A DNA stretch of 64,000 nucleotides from Marasmius tenuissimus (Eukaryota; Basidiomycota; Agaricomycetes; Agaricales; Marasmiaceae), in contig JAQOTA010000042.1 in the NCBI GenBank assembly GCA_029532415.1, forward strand, positions 310,001 to 374,000, read 5' to 3'. Positions within the stretch are counted from its first letter, which is position 1. The number at the start of each line of letters is the position of its first letter. This document shows positions 1-11,300 of this stretch, piece after piece. The notes under the pieces were generated by a model. The model saw nothing but the letters and a program-made list of their open reading frames with translations, was not told the origin of the DNA and searched no databases. The translations under genes were made by a program, and so were the position numbers.

Positions 1-250
1 GTGGGGGAGGAGGAGGACATGTAGGTGCGGGTGGTGTTGCTGGAGGAAGTGGGGGTGATGCTAGTGGAGGAGGAGGTGGTGGTGGCGGGGAGTGAGGTGG
101 CGATGATGATGTTGAACATGGACTCTTGCGCGACTTGTTCTAAATGATGGATACTTATCTTGATCTTTTTGTTTGTTATTAGTAGTACTTACGTGCTGAA
201 CGTTATGTTGTCGTTGTTGTTGTAATGATAATCGTAGTAAACTATCTCCA
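1..250. repeat. Purine-rich imperfect GGT/GGA low-complexity tract
   Basis: The first ~115 bases are dominated by GGA, GGT and GTG triplets on the + strand, grading into mixed sequence. It looks like an imperfect triplet microsatellite. The reverse strand would read as His/Leu-rich peptide, which is a by-product of the repeat and not evidence for a gene. Confidence 0.6.
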
Positions 251-2829
251 GAATGGTGATACCCCCGCACTTCCCATATTAGGCTTGTGCGAGCTGGTTT
301 GACTGTGAAAGGAGCGAGTAGCGACCCTAGTAGCTTGAGTCACACGCCACATTGCCTTGGCGTGTAGCTTCGTTCGGGCCTCGAGCGTCAACCGTGTTTA
401 TGCATTCAAGGGAACTTCAATTGTTTTTTGTATGGTTTGAGCCATCAACGTGGTGGTTGAGACCACCATACGAGAAATATCCCCTGGCACGCATCGCAAG
501 TCTCCGGCTTGAACTCACAAAAGTTGTGTTCAGAAGTTATTTGGTGACTCTGCCCGTAAATCTCAGAGTCGAAGCAGCACTGGTACGTCGTGTGAGCTTT
601 GCCATGGATGAATGATACGAGGACTCATTGACAGTGGTCACTCGGACTTTGGAAAATGTATACTGATGGGGTGTTCTATGCTGGACACGCAGCTGTGAAA
701 TCTTATCACCATTCGGGTTCCCTGACTCCAAAAGGACGTTGGCCAGTGTTTGGGGATGGGAAGATTCTATGATCGCCGCGTTCTCGAGGAGTTCGTGATG
801 CATTGAAGTGCGTCGGTTTCAGACCGAGCGGGGGTTTCAAGATTCGAATTTCGGGGGTATGCGAAGTACCCGAAAGGCATGAACGTTGCGTCGCTAGTTT
901 TCTCTGATTCGACCTCAATGTCTCGGACGACCTCGGTGCAGAACGAGAGAACCTTCGTTGGCATGAATCCTAACATTTCTACCACTCGATAGTACTTGGT
1001 CATACTCACCGTTGATCCTGAGAGACTCGCTAGTTTGAAAGGTTTTTACACGCCCAGGGGTTGGCAACTTCGGTTCCGACAACCGTTTTTAGGCAAAGTT
1101 TGGCTTTTACCCCATAAAATACGCTCGCGATGGCCGTGCCGCCCTTAGTCCTTGATGCTCTAGTTATTTCCTTCCTTAGGTGATCCCCATCGTTTTGACT
1201 GCAACTATCGGGTAGACCGTGGTGTGGGTTTTGGTATATGGACGAAGGGACTCGGGAGGACTAGCCTACCGTCTATCCTAATCGAGAACTGATCGTCTAT
1301 TGCGCATATAAAAATCATAGAGCCCAAGAGTACAAATTACGAGGGTAGGACGGTAACTCAATCTTGAGCTTGAAGATCATCGAACTCCTGATTGTTCGCA
1401 GGGTGGTCAGTATCGAGATCTTTGATGGGGACTTCCGAGGATGCGGGAATTTGGACCATCAGGACAGCTTTCTGCGAGTTCACGGCCCGGAGCTGTACGC
1501 TGGGTTCGAGCTGGAAAGCTCAATAGTTCTGGTGCGATAACGGGATACCCAGGAACGTTGGAGGTGGCCTCCTTTTCCAAGTCGACTTCGCCGAGATATT
1601 CGGGGGCCGCCGTAAGACCAAGTAGACAGAAGCGATGGTCATGCCTCATATCGATACGGGTATCACCCCTCTTACTGACGATCTGACTGATATCGGGAGG
1701 ACTGTGCCACCAAGCTTCGTGCTCGTGGGTTACGCCCATACCTGGCCTCTTTGACACTACCCTTAAAGGTATTTTGATGTTGTCTTCGATAAAGGCATCC
1801 GAGATCGGGGAGATGCTGATTCAAACTGTAAAGGTCACCATTCTGGTCGCGGACTGCCATCGGGATGGAGAGATGAACGTACATACACCGTTTTTCACCC
1901 CAATGACCTTATGCGTGGTGATACTTATGTTCTGCTGCTGGCTGTGCGCAACAAATCATAATCAGGATACCACAGCGGCTACTACTAGAGTGTTCTCAAG
2001 AGTGATTCTATGACTGAAGTCGCGGATGCAGTGATTATTTAGTCGGTATCTCTCATCAAAGTCTCTTCAATCACTTGACGTCCCCCGTCTCTCATCTGTC
2101 TGTATCAATCACTGTGGGGTACCTCTGACAATCGAATGTCACTGAGTAGAACACCGGCACCCGCTTGCTGAAACCTTCTGTGGCATGCCAGCTCAATCGA
2201 AAACCTATTTAGCTGATCCCGCGTCCGAGAATGAAAACCTAGTTCATACCCTATAGCATGAGTGTTGATCTTGCAACCCCAACAGCAATGGTCAAACTGC
2301 CTTGTGTTCCTTTTACGGCCTGCTCATATTACCAACTACCTTGTTATTCTAGAGTATTTTATGAGTCTTGACTAACTGAAAACATATTCTATTGGAAGTG
2401 GAGGCTCCCGGGTCACTATCAAGCCACAATCATGTAGTATCAACAAATGTACCAGAGATTTTTGCGGAAATACTCGGTGTAAATGAGCTGCCCCTAGGTC
2501 AGGTGGACTACCTAGAGGTGATGGGGGGTGATGGGAAAAAATCGTAACCGTCGGTTTCAATACGACCTTGATCATCAGAGTAAACTGTGGCGTATAACCC
2601 GCTGCAAAGAGGTGAATATGTGCACAGAGCATCTCTTCATATTTCTAAATGAAGGTACTCAATTTCAAGCACTCGATGATGGACATTTGGAGTCAGAGAT
2701 CACGGCAGATATTGCCACTTATACATATATGCCTATTCTCAGTGCCCTAGTTCTCAAGAAGCAAACCTTGATCCTTGCTCTGGATCCTCACCCAAGGACA
2801 TTAATTCCAAGCTGTCAAATCTGACCACA
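251..2829. other. No gene recognised
   Basis: Short open frames occur on both strands but none shows a recognisable domain, a coherent exon chain, or the 7TM motifs seen downstream. CpG content looks normal. I see no LTR, tRNA or tandem repeat here. Confidence 0.5.
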
Positions 2830-3770
2830 ATGGTCGAATCATCCCTTCTCCTTTCCACAGGCTGTTTGGAAGAACCACAGCAATGCAACGTTATGTTCTG
2901 GTTTCCTATTGCTGTATCATGTGTAAGCGTGACAAACTAAAGTGCAGTGAACGAGCTGATTTTCCGTTATAGGTTCTTTTCCTTGTCTATGGTCTGTCTC
3001 TATTTTTAACTCTCGCGAAGGATTTCTGACCCCCGTTTGGGGCCGCCTACTCAGGCATCCATGTGGTTCTGTTTGGAGTCTCCATTACTGTTCTAGTGAA
3101 GCGGAGACGGGAGCGATTCCGGATTCACTGCATCCTACTCACTGGACTCTTTTTTCTTGCAAGTGTCAGCGCTCTCCTCAGTGTCTCCAACCTTTATGAC
3201 AAGCTGAGAAGCAGCAATGTGGTACTGAACACACCCTACATTGCCAACGAGTTCAACGAGGCAACAAACCTAGGTCTTGTAGCTCCCGATAAGCTCACTT
3301 TTACTCAACACATTGAGCTGAATGTTCAACCACTATACAATAAATATTCGTGAGATCCTCCAATGACACTCGGTTCTTTCTTAGTAGCTATGAGCTCACT
3401 GTCTTATATAGCACTATTGCATTTGTCTTACAGGCTACCACCACCACCTCCAAGTATGTTTGCTTTGTATTGGTTTTTAAGTTCTCCTCCATTGACTGGG
3501 AATTCCATAACTTTTCAGCATTGTAATGGACATAATTCTTGTACGACACATTTGTTCCCTGGTTGTCCGCTAGTTTATATCCTTTTGAATAGCTCTGGAG
3601 ATGTTATTTGATCTGGGGAAGTAGGGTGCGAGTAGTCTTATTCCCGACCCTTTTATGCTTCATGAACAACGGTAAACCCGTGCTCTCTAAATAACAGACA
3701 CAATCCTCACTCCCATTGATGCAGTGTTGGGCTATCTAACCATCATTCACTTTGCAAAGGATGATTTCCC
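2830..3770 (+). pseudogene. 7TM family member A, 5' half (split by copia insertion)
   Basis: This is the 5' half of a multi-exon 7TM membrane protein gene. The start at 2830 opens a short N-terminal exon. After a GT-AG intron the reading resumes with the TM1 exon from about 3055, which matches the GxxxVLFG exons of paralogues D, E and F, and the TM2 exon around 3120-3350. A later exon at about 3595-3690 carries the family hallmark LWRCYLIWGSR followed by a hydrophobic TM4 stretch. The next exon begins near 3723 and is broken at 3770 in mid-codon by the copia element. The frame resumes exactly at 12946/12951. The role is unknown; the topology suggests an orphan receptor-like membrane protein. 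No ligand or pathway can be read from the sequence. Confidence 0.75.
3766..3770. repeat. Target-site duplication (left copy) of copia element 1
   Basis: The pentamer TTCCC immediately precedes the 5' LTR and recurs immediately after the 3' LTR at 12946-12950. This is the usual 5-bp duplication made by LTR-element integrases. It proves both element ends and shows the insertion has not been rearranged. Confidence 0.93.
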
Positions 3771-4290
3771 TGTTGAACATGATGGATATCATGTGATACA
3801 CTGTTGACGTGTTGTTTACGCGTCACACTATTTATAGAGCTACGCCTCTAGAACACTTGCGTCCTCATGCAAGTACTACGTCTCTGTCTACGTATCTCAC
3901 TACGTACCTAGTAGTTTCATCATAAATGACACTATAGACAGTCGCTATCCAATAGCATAAGTAGAGCCTCCAATACATGAGGCAAACACGACTATGCTCA
4001 CCAAGCATACTACCATTCATGGTAGAAGTACTTACACAGTACTAATGTCTTTTACGCCTTTAGGGCCGAATACCTACTTCTAGTAGTAGTTTCAGTTAGT
4101 GTAATACTCATTACATGTACCAGAAACTTATGTATAAAAGACTGGACGAAAGGCCTTAAGCCTTAGGACAATCTACTCGATTATCACCTCTTCTCAAGCA
4201 TCTCAAGGACTACAAGAACACTCTGTGTATTACCCATGTGAGGTTTACTTCGTTATACCCACTGTGCACTTTAACTATGCTGGCTCATCA
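3771..4290 (+). repeat. 5' LTR of copia element 1
   Basis: This 520-bp LTR starts TGTTGAACATG and ends GGCTCATCA. It matches 12426-12945 throughout by eye. It contains a TATA box and is followed by the primer-binding site. A diverged relative of its first ~100 bp appears at 20486. Confidence 0.95.
4133..4140 (+). promoter_or_regulatory. LTR TATA box (TATAAAAG)
   Basis: A canonical TATAAAAG lies about 160 bp before the LTR end, so the retrotransposon transcript should start about 25-35 bp downstream. The same box in the 3' LTR is at 12788-12795 and could drive transcription into the 3' half of 7TM gene A. Confidence 0.65.
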
Positions 4291-4309
4291 GGTTATGGGC
4301 CCCGCAAGC
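4291..4309 (+). promoter_or_regulatory. Primer-binding site, initiator tRNA-Met anticodon type
   Basis: The sequence directly after the 5' LTR begins GGTTATGGGCCC. This is complementary to the anticodon stem-loop of eukaryotic initiator tRNA-Met (GGGCCCAUAACC), not to its 3' CCA end. Drosophila copia and yeast Ty5 are known to prime from such a half-tRNA. The assignment rests on complementarity to the known tRNA sequence. Confidence 0.7.
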
Positions 4310-5310
4310 GGTGGTCAGGTCGATGTTATGATCGGAGTAGCCTAGCTCCCGTGTGTCGCCACCATCCTAGCGGACGACCTGTAACCTACATGGGTTATGG
4401 AAGTCTCTAGCGATGTCGGGCTTGTCATCGTCTGGTGTCAAGGTCAAGGGTTGTTAGTTCCCTTTACACCTATCCACTTCGTCCCTGTACTGTTGCATGT
4501 TGCACGAACGCATGTACATACTGTCTTGGCTTCATCTTCTTCGGCATAGACCTATCCGCGAAAGCGGCTCTGTCTCCCTGCTGATAACCCGGATTGGGCT
4601 TTGATCTTATATTATCACTGCCTAATGCCGATGAAAACCAATGGTTGGCGATGATCCTCACCATGAGGCATCGTTTAGGGGTCTATGGGGTTGTGCTTAT
4701 AAACCAACTCGCCATGATTCCTGACGGTCGAAAGACCGGGCATGAAATACATGCTGGGAGATTTGATCTCCTTACAACTAGGTTTTGATACTATACAGTT
4801 TTACGGTATCACATGGCCACTTTAGTATGTACAGGGACTCCCCTCCCGATGACCCCTCTCTTCTACGTTATTGTTAAACTCTAGCTCACCTATGATTGCT
4901 TTCTGGTCACCGATATGCCTAAGGCAGAGGGTGCATGAACTCAATTCATATGGATGACTAGGTTTGATAATAGCTTTCTATGGGTCATTCGGACAGTATG
5001 AGCTGATCACTCATACTTTTGCTAGTCTGGGGTTGAGACCAGATAGCACGATGGGACACCAGACACCGATACACACTGGGAACGTTGTAAGACCCTAGCA
5101 ATTGGGCAGGGCTTCGTAACCAGATTAACTCCCCTGCACTACCTGCACGCGGTACACCCCATGATCTGCTTGACGCATACAGCCTGTTAAAAGTCCTAGA
5201 CCTTTGGAGCATTTCTCGGTGTGCATCGAACCCTATTTATTTATGGGTGCTTCTTAGAAGCCTTCGTCGATTGACACTCTCTTGGCTCCACCCTTCTATA
5301 TTTGAAGAGT
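4310..5310 (+). other. Untranslated leader of copia element 1
   Basis: About 1 kb lies between the primer-binding site and the first ATG of the Gag-Pol frame. It contains only short frames with no recognisable product. A long leader could carry packaging or translation signals, but none can be identified by eye. Confidence 0.6.
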
Positions 5311-8300
5311 ATGCTCACGGGACTTTTGGCAGACCTCAATATGTCTCAATCAGGATCAAGGTCTGCTTCTCATTCCCCAAGTGGTAATCCCCCAACGACG
5401 TTTGTTCGCAATACGCCGGGATATACTCTAGGAACAGAAGTAGAAAATTCTGTAGAAGTTTATAACTACAATACGGAACCGTTGTACTCTCAGGTTGCGG
5501 ACAGCAACTTTCCTGCTGGGTCAGGAGGAATCAGTATCATTCCAGTTTTGCTAGATGATGGTTCAAATTTCGAAGATTGGTACCGATTACTTGAAGGTTA
5601 CCTCTTTACCCAAGGCATACCTCAAGCCTTGGATGAAGAAATGCCTGAAACATCTTCTCCTGCTACTTCAGGAGAAGCGACCGCTCTAGCTGATTGGACT
5701 TCTAGGCGTAACAAAGTAATTGGTATTATCAAAATGCGAACTCGTCGTGCCCACGACGCGCATGTTGATAAAACTTCGGTGATCTCAACCTTATCTAAAC
5801 TCAAATCTACGTTTGGAGTTCAATCTTCCTCAAAGATGATGAATCTATATACGGACTTGCATAACGTCCAACTTCCTGAACACCTTAATCCAGTCCCTGG
5901 TATCAGTTACATGTTGACTGTTCGGGACCAACTTAAGGATCATGGAGTAGAAATTTCGGACGACTTGCTGTGCCTTATGATCACAGCCAAGCTTAATGAA
6001 AAGCGCTGGCAGCTTTTCAAGCAGCAAGTATCCCGTATGAAGAAGGAAGAACTTAAACCTACCGATTTGATTGCTGCAATTACGAATGAATGGAATAGAA
6101 GGAATGGGATTCATTCTGGTCCTGCTGCCTATACTGCCCATAACGCCAAAATTTCTGGTGTTAATAGATTTAACTCTCCTCCCAAATGGTCTGATCAGTC
6201 TCGTTCTGGTGCTTCTGCGAATCAAAAGAAGAACAATAATAAAAACAATAACCAGAACCAGAACAATCAGAACCAAGGTGGATCTTCTTCCAAGAAAGGA
6301 AAGAAGAAAGGAGGAAAGGGCAAAGGAAAAGGCAAAGGAAAGAAGAAGGATACTCAAAAAGGGGGGCAACAATCGCATACTGCGGTACTTGAACCTTCTG
6401 AGAAACCTTCTGAATACCAGAATCGAATTAATGCAGTAAACGAGCAAATAAGCTCAGTTTTTGAACGCGAAATGGCTGGGCCAGTTAACGTTCATATGTC
6501 CTACCACTACCCCACTGGTAGCACATCTGCACCAAATCCGTTCCAAAACACGTATGATCTTCAACAAGCACGCCTAGAAGAGAGAATCGCTGCTGATAGA
6601 GAAGGTCGTCCTGTACGATACATCTCTGTTCAAGAATGGAACAATAGACGAACTGTTCAACTAGATGAACAGGTTCGACAAGTAGAAGAAGCTATCGCTT
6701 CGGCTACTATTTCCAATCCAAACATAGACAGCGATGGAGATGAGATACCATCTTTGGTATACATCTCTGATACTCCAACAGAACCTGATAGTGACTCTTC
6801 ATCTGATCATTCGTCAAATGATAGTCATACATGTTCTGCATACTCTTATGGCGCGCATAGTAATGAAGAAATAATCTTCACAATGCCACGACGAGAGGCG
6901 ACACCTAATCATACTTCGCCTGCGGACGAAGTTGACCAAGGTGAGAATCTCGAAGTAGCATCACCCACACAAGAAGACATTCGTGTAACTGTTTCTACAC
7001 CTCCTGATGATTATGGACCATGGGCAAATTCTATGTTTCCTAGGAACCACGCCGATCTTGTTCATTTGTTCAGACCAGAAAACTATTCTCAAGATGGAGA
7101 TGACATAAAAGAGCCACCTCTCATCAATAGAAAAGTTGAATGGCGATTCTTACAAGAATACAAAGAACAATATGATAACATGATGCGACGAGTCAACCTT
7201 AGGAATAATAGACCACATATAATAAATGGGATTAGACTCCCAATTCCTGTTGTCGAAGAGTTCCGAGACTTCGGAGATCAGACAACTAACGACATGGCAC
7301 TAAAGGAATCCATGATCAGAATGCGTAATAAATCAATACGCAGTATACCAGATCACAATCTTTGGATCTGGATTCTGATCAGGACCAGAGAATATGTCGT
7401 TATGTATGCTATTAGAAGAGATGCAGTGCATAACATGACACCTCGTCAAGCTCTTCATGAATTGCGCATACAACAAAGGATATTACATGTGGAAACAGTA
7501 GAAGATACCAAGTTCACGCTTCATTACGAATACCAAACCTGGAACCTTCAACACCTATCGACGGTTATAGCTGAAATCAATAATAAAAATTGGATCAGCA
7601 CCGTTGAAGATTTTGTTCAACGAGTAAAAAACCCTCGTTCAACTTCGGTGGATGAAGCTTTCCGAGTCAATAAGAAGAACTTCACACTTCCTATACAAGT
7701 GATGAATCCTATCTTCTGGCATTCGTTAGTCAAGCTTGGTCTTGAAGGGAAATGGCTATTCGGAACGACAGACATAAGAGCGAGTCAATTTAGAACATCT
7801 CAATGGAGACAACCAGGGTTTAATAGGCGCTGGGTTCGCTTTATCCCTCATCTTAGTCTTTCAGATGTTCATAATTGGCATACGCACTTGTACAAATGGA
7901 TGAACAACATTAGAATGTCTGTTCCCATGACTCAGGCTGATATTCCACGAAGAGAACTTGAGGGTGGTCGCTTCGATGAACGACCAAGAACATACCCTGG
8001 AGATTTCATGGAATTAGCGGAGTCACTTAATCGTTCCAAATCTCCAGTCCCTACTACCCATGAATACATAAATCGCCCCGCAACTACACCACCTAGAGTA
8101 CGACAATGGCAGGACCAAATTGTCCACACACCTCCAAGCTCTCCCGAATCTTTTTATGGCATACAATCCTTAGAAGAGGATTACATTGATGTTCCTTCTC
8201 GCCCAACAACTGCTCCACCGGATCAACCGGAAAGACTTAGTCCGGTAGATGAACAACCTGAGGTTGACCCTTGGGTTACATCTCCAAGTGATCCCCGAAA

Positions 8301-11300
8301 CTCTCAATTTGAGAATTACGGACCTGCAGTAATTGGACTAAGGACCAATGGACCGCCTTTACACGTTGCTGATGGCACAAGTATTGGCAACATTACTTTG
8401 GTTGTTAATAACAATCAGCCATATCAAGCTACAAGATTCGTTCAATGGCAGAACTACAGACGCCAATTGGAAGCTTGGATAGAAGTTGAAGAAGCAGCTA
8501 ATCAGCGTTATCAACAAGAACTCAGAACAAGACGAGAGCATCTTGTTCGCCATACATTCCAAAGTCAGAATCAAGAACCGCTTCAATGGCATGAACAGTA
8601 CTTTGATGATGGTGACTATGGAGATGGCCTTGAAGGAGTTGATAACGATTGGGCTGAAAGCAACGATCGTGGAGACTGGCAAGTTTTTCAAAGTTCTAAT
8701 AGTCAAACTTTCACTAAATCCTCGATGCAGAACTATCATATCCTAAGGAACTCAGTACCAAGGAAATGTAGTATTACTTCTGTATATGCAACAACGGAAT
8801 ACAAGTCGTTTTCTGCTGCATTTTCGAGTGATTGTGAAGTGAGAAATACGCGAAATGCCTGGCTACTTGATAGTGGGGCATCAGCGCATATGACTCCGTA
8901 TAAAACGGATTTCTCAGACTATCAGACCTTGGAAATGCCAATAGGTCTTACTACATCAGCGGGTGATAAAGCAAATGTGCAAATAGTAGGCTATGGTACT
9001 GTCCTCATCCGACACACCAATAGCGCAGGAGTGACACAAGTCACAAAGTTATACCCAGTGATGTATAATCCCGACAGCCCACATCGTTTAATCTCTAGTG
9101 GGAAGTTCCGGAGTATAGGTTACTATACTTTACTGGACTCTCCAGAGACTTCGATCCGGAGCAAGAAAGATGATTCTCTTTTAATGAGCTTTTACCCAAG
9201 CCATAAAGATGATCCTTTACGATGGATGAACGCGAAGGTTCTTGTGGGAGAAACTTCCTTCACATCTGTTGTATCTTTCAATACTTCTGAATTATGGCAC
9301 AGACGTATGGGACATTGTGATCCCAGAGTCTTAGGAAAATTAATGGATAATGTTAAAGGGCTTCCAACGAAGTTGGTTACTTCGAAGGGAGAAACGAAAC
9401 CATGCCGAGGCTGCGCCAAAGGCAAAATGGTTGCCAAATCGTACCCTTTATCCTTTAAACGAGCTAAGGAGCCTCTTGAGCTCGTGCACGGTGATTTGAT
9501 AGAATATCCAACTCGCTCTTACTATCAAAACGAATATGCTTTAACCTTATTCGATGATGCAACATCATATGGATGGGTATATCCAATTCGTAAAAAGAGC
9601 GATACAGATCAGAAATTGCGCAATTGGCTAGCTCTTGTAGAGCGCCAGACTAATAAAAAGGTCAAACGTGTGCATTTTGATCGAGGGGGAGAATTCTTTT
9701 CAAATGAACAATGGGATTGGTATAACTCTCTAGGAATATTTCCACAAAGAGGTTCTCCCAACGTGCATGAACAGAATGGACGAGCGGAAAGATTTAATCG
9801 TACACTACGAGAAAAATCTGAAGCTATGCGCTTTCAAGCTTGTGCGCCTGAAAACTGGTGGGAATTTGCAATTCTCACAGCCGTCCATATCTACAATAGA
9901 ACTCCTATTCGTTCAAGGAAATACAGGACTCCAGTTGAATTGTTTGAAAATAAGAAGCCTGATGTATCATACTTCAGGACGTTCGGATGTGGCGCATATG
10001 CATACATACCGAAACGTAAAAATAAGCTTGCTCCACACTCTGAAGCAATGATTTTCATTGGTTACGAGAGCGGATCAAAAGCTTATCGATTCTTTCGAAC
10101 AACCAACAATTCTGTATACATTACTCCACAAGCAGTTTTCGATGAGAACTGGTTTCCTAAATGTCAGAAAGAAGTGCCCGGATCCATAGAGTTTGATAAA
10201 ACCGACAAACCTGTCCGGTCTATACCTTTTCCAACGTACCCATATGATGGCCATGAAGATCATCACAATGATGATGATTTCTTCAATCCTCCACCTCCAC
10301 CAGGATCAGATGATGACGATCATCAGCCTGGGGGAGATCCTCCCTTGGATCCTATCCCGGATGATAAAAGCGATGATGTGCACAACGGCAATCATCCAAA
10401 TACTGATGGATTCGGATCACCGAAAGGCTCCGATCACAATCCTAATCAGTATGGTCCGGATCCACGGTCTGCTGGTTCTTCTGGACAAACAAATCCATTT
10501 GGATTTCGTCAAGCTGACTATGATGAGTGGGAGAACTTACGAGCTCCTCCACCAGCAGCTGCCAGAAGAAACCCTCCAAGAAATAGAGTAACTCCCAACC
10601 GTCCGTTTAATGTTTACGGAAATCGACATCCTGTTGAGATCGAACGCGATATCGATTCTCAAGCACGCTGGCAAAGTCAAATTAATCCGACAAATGAACC
10701 TGAAACAATACCAAATAGGGTTCCTGATCCAGCCGCTCCTATGGACACAGATGACGATATGAGCGATCTTGCTCAGCAAGGGGGAGAAAATTACTTGGTT
10801 TACTTGCTGAATAACGGTCATCAACTATATGGTCTTCAAGCCAGTAGTTATGATAACGTTCGTGAATGGACATATAAACAAGTCCAGAAGCGTCCTAAAG
10901 ATGAACGACCATCTTGGGAAGCAGCATGCAGACTGGAATTACAATCACTCAAAGATAGAAACGTCTTTGATGTGGTCACACTACCCAAAGGCCGAAAAGC
11001 GGTGAAATCCCGCTGGGTATTTGACATCAAGTCTGATGGCCGAAAGAAGGCAAGACTTGTTGCGAAAGGATTTTCGCAGAAACAAGGGATAGACTATAAC
11101 GAGTTGTTCTCTCCTGTAGTACGATTCGAAACCGTACGACTTCTATTGGCACTAGCAGCGCTTGAAGATTGGGAGATCTCTGCGCTAGACGTTAAAACAG
11201 CATTTCTTTATGGTGCCTTAGACGAGGAGATCTACATGGAACAACCTGAAGGCTTCGTTACGGACTCCAGCAAGGTTTGGAGGTTACGCAAAGCATTGTA

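Noticed and set aside
5845..6447. 200-aa minus-strand ORF rich in Leu/Ser/Phe
   Set aside because: It is antisense to the Lys-, Asn- and Gln-rich Gag part of copia element 1. The hydrophobic look comes from complementing AAG/AAC codons.
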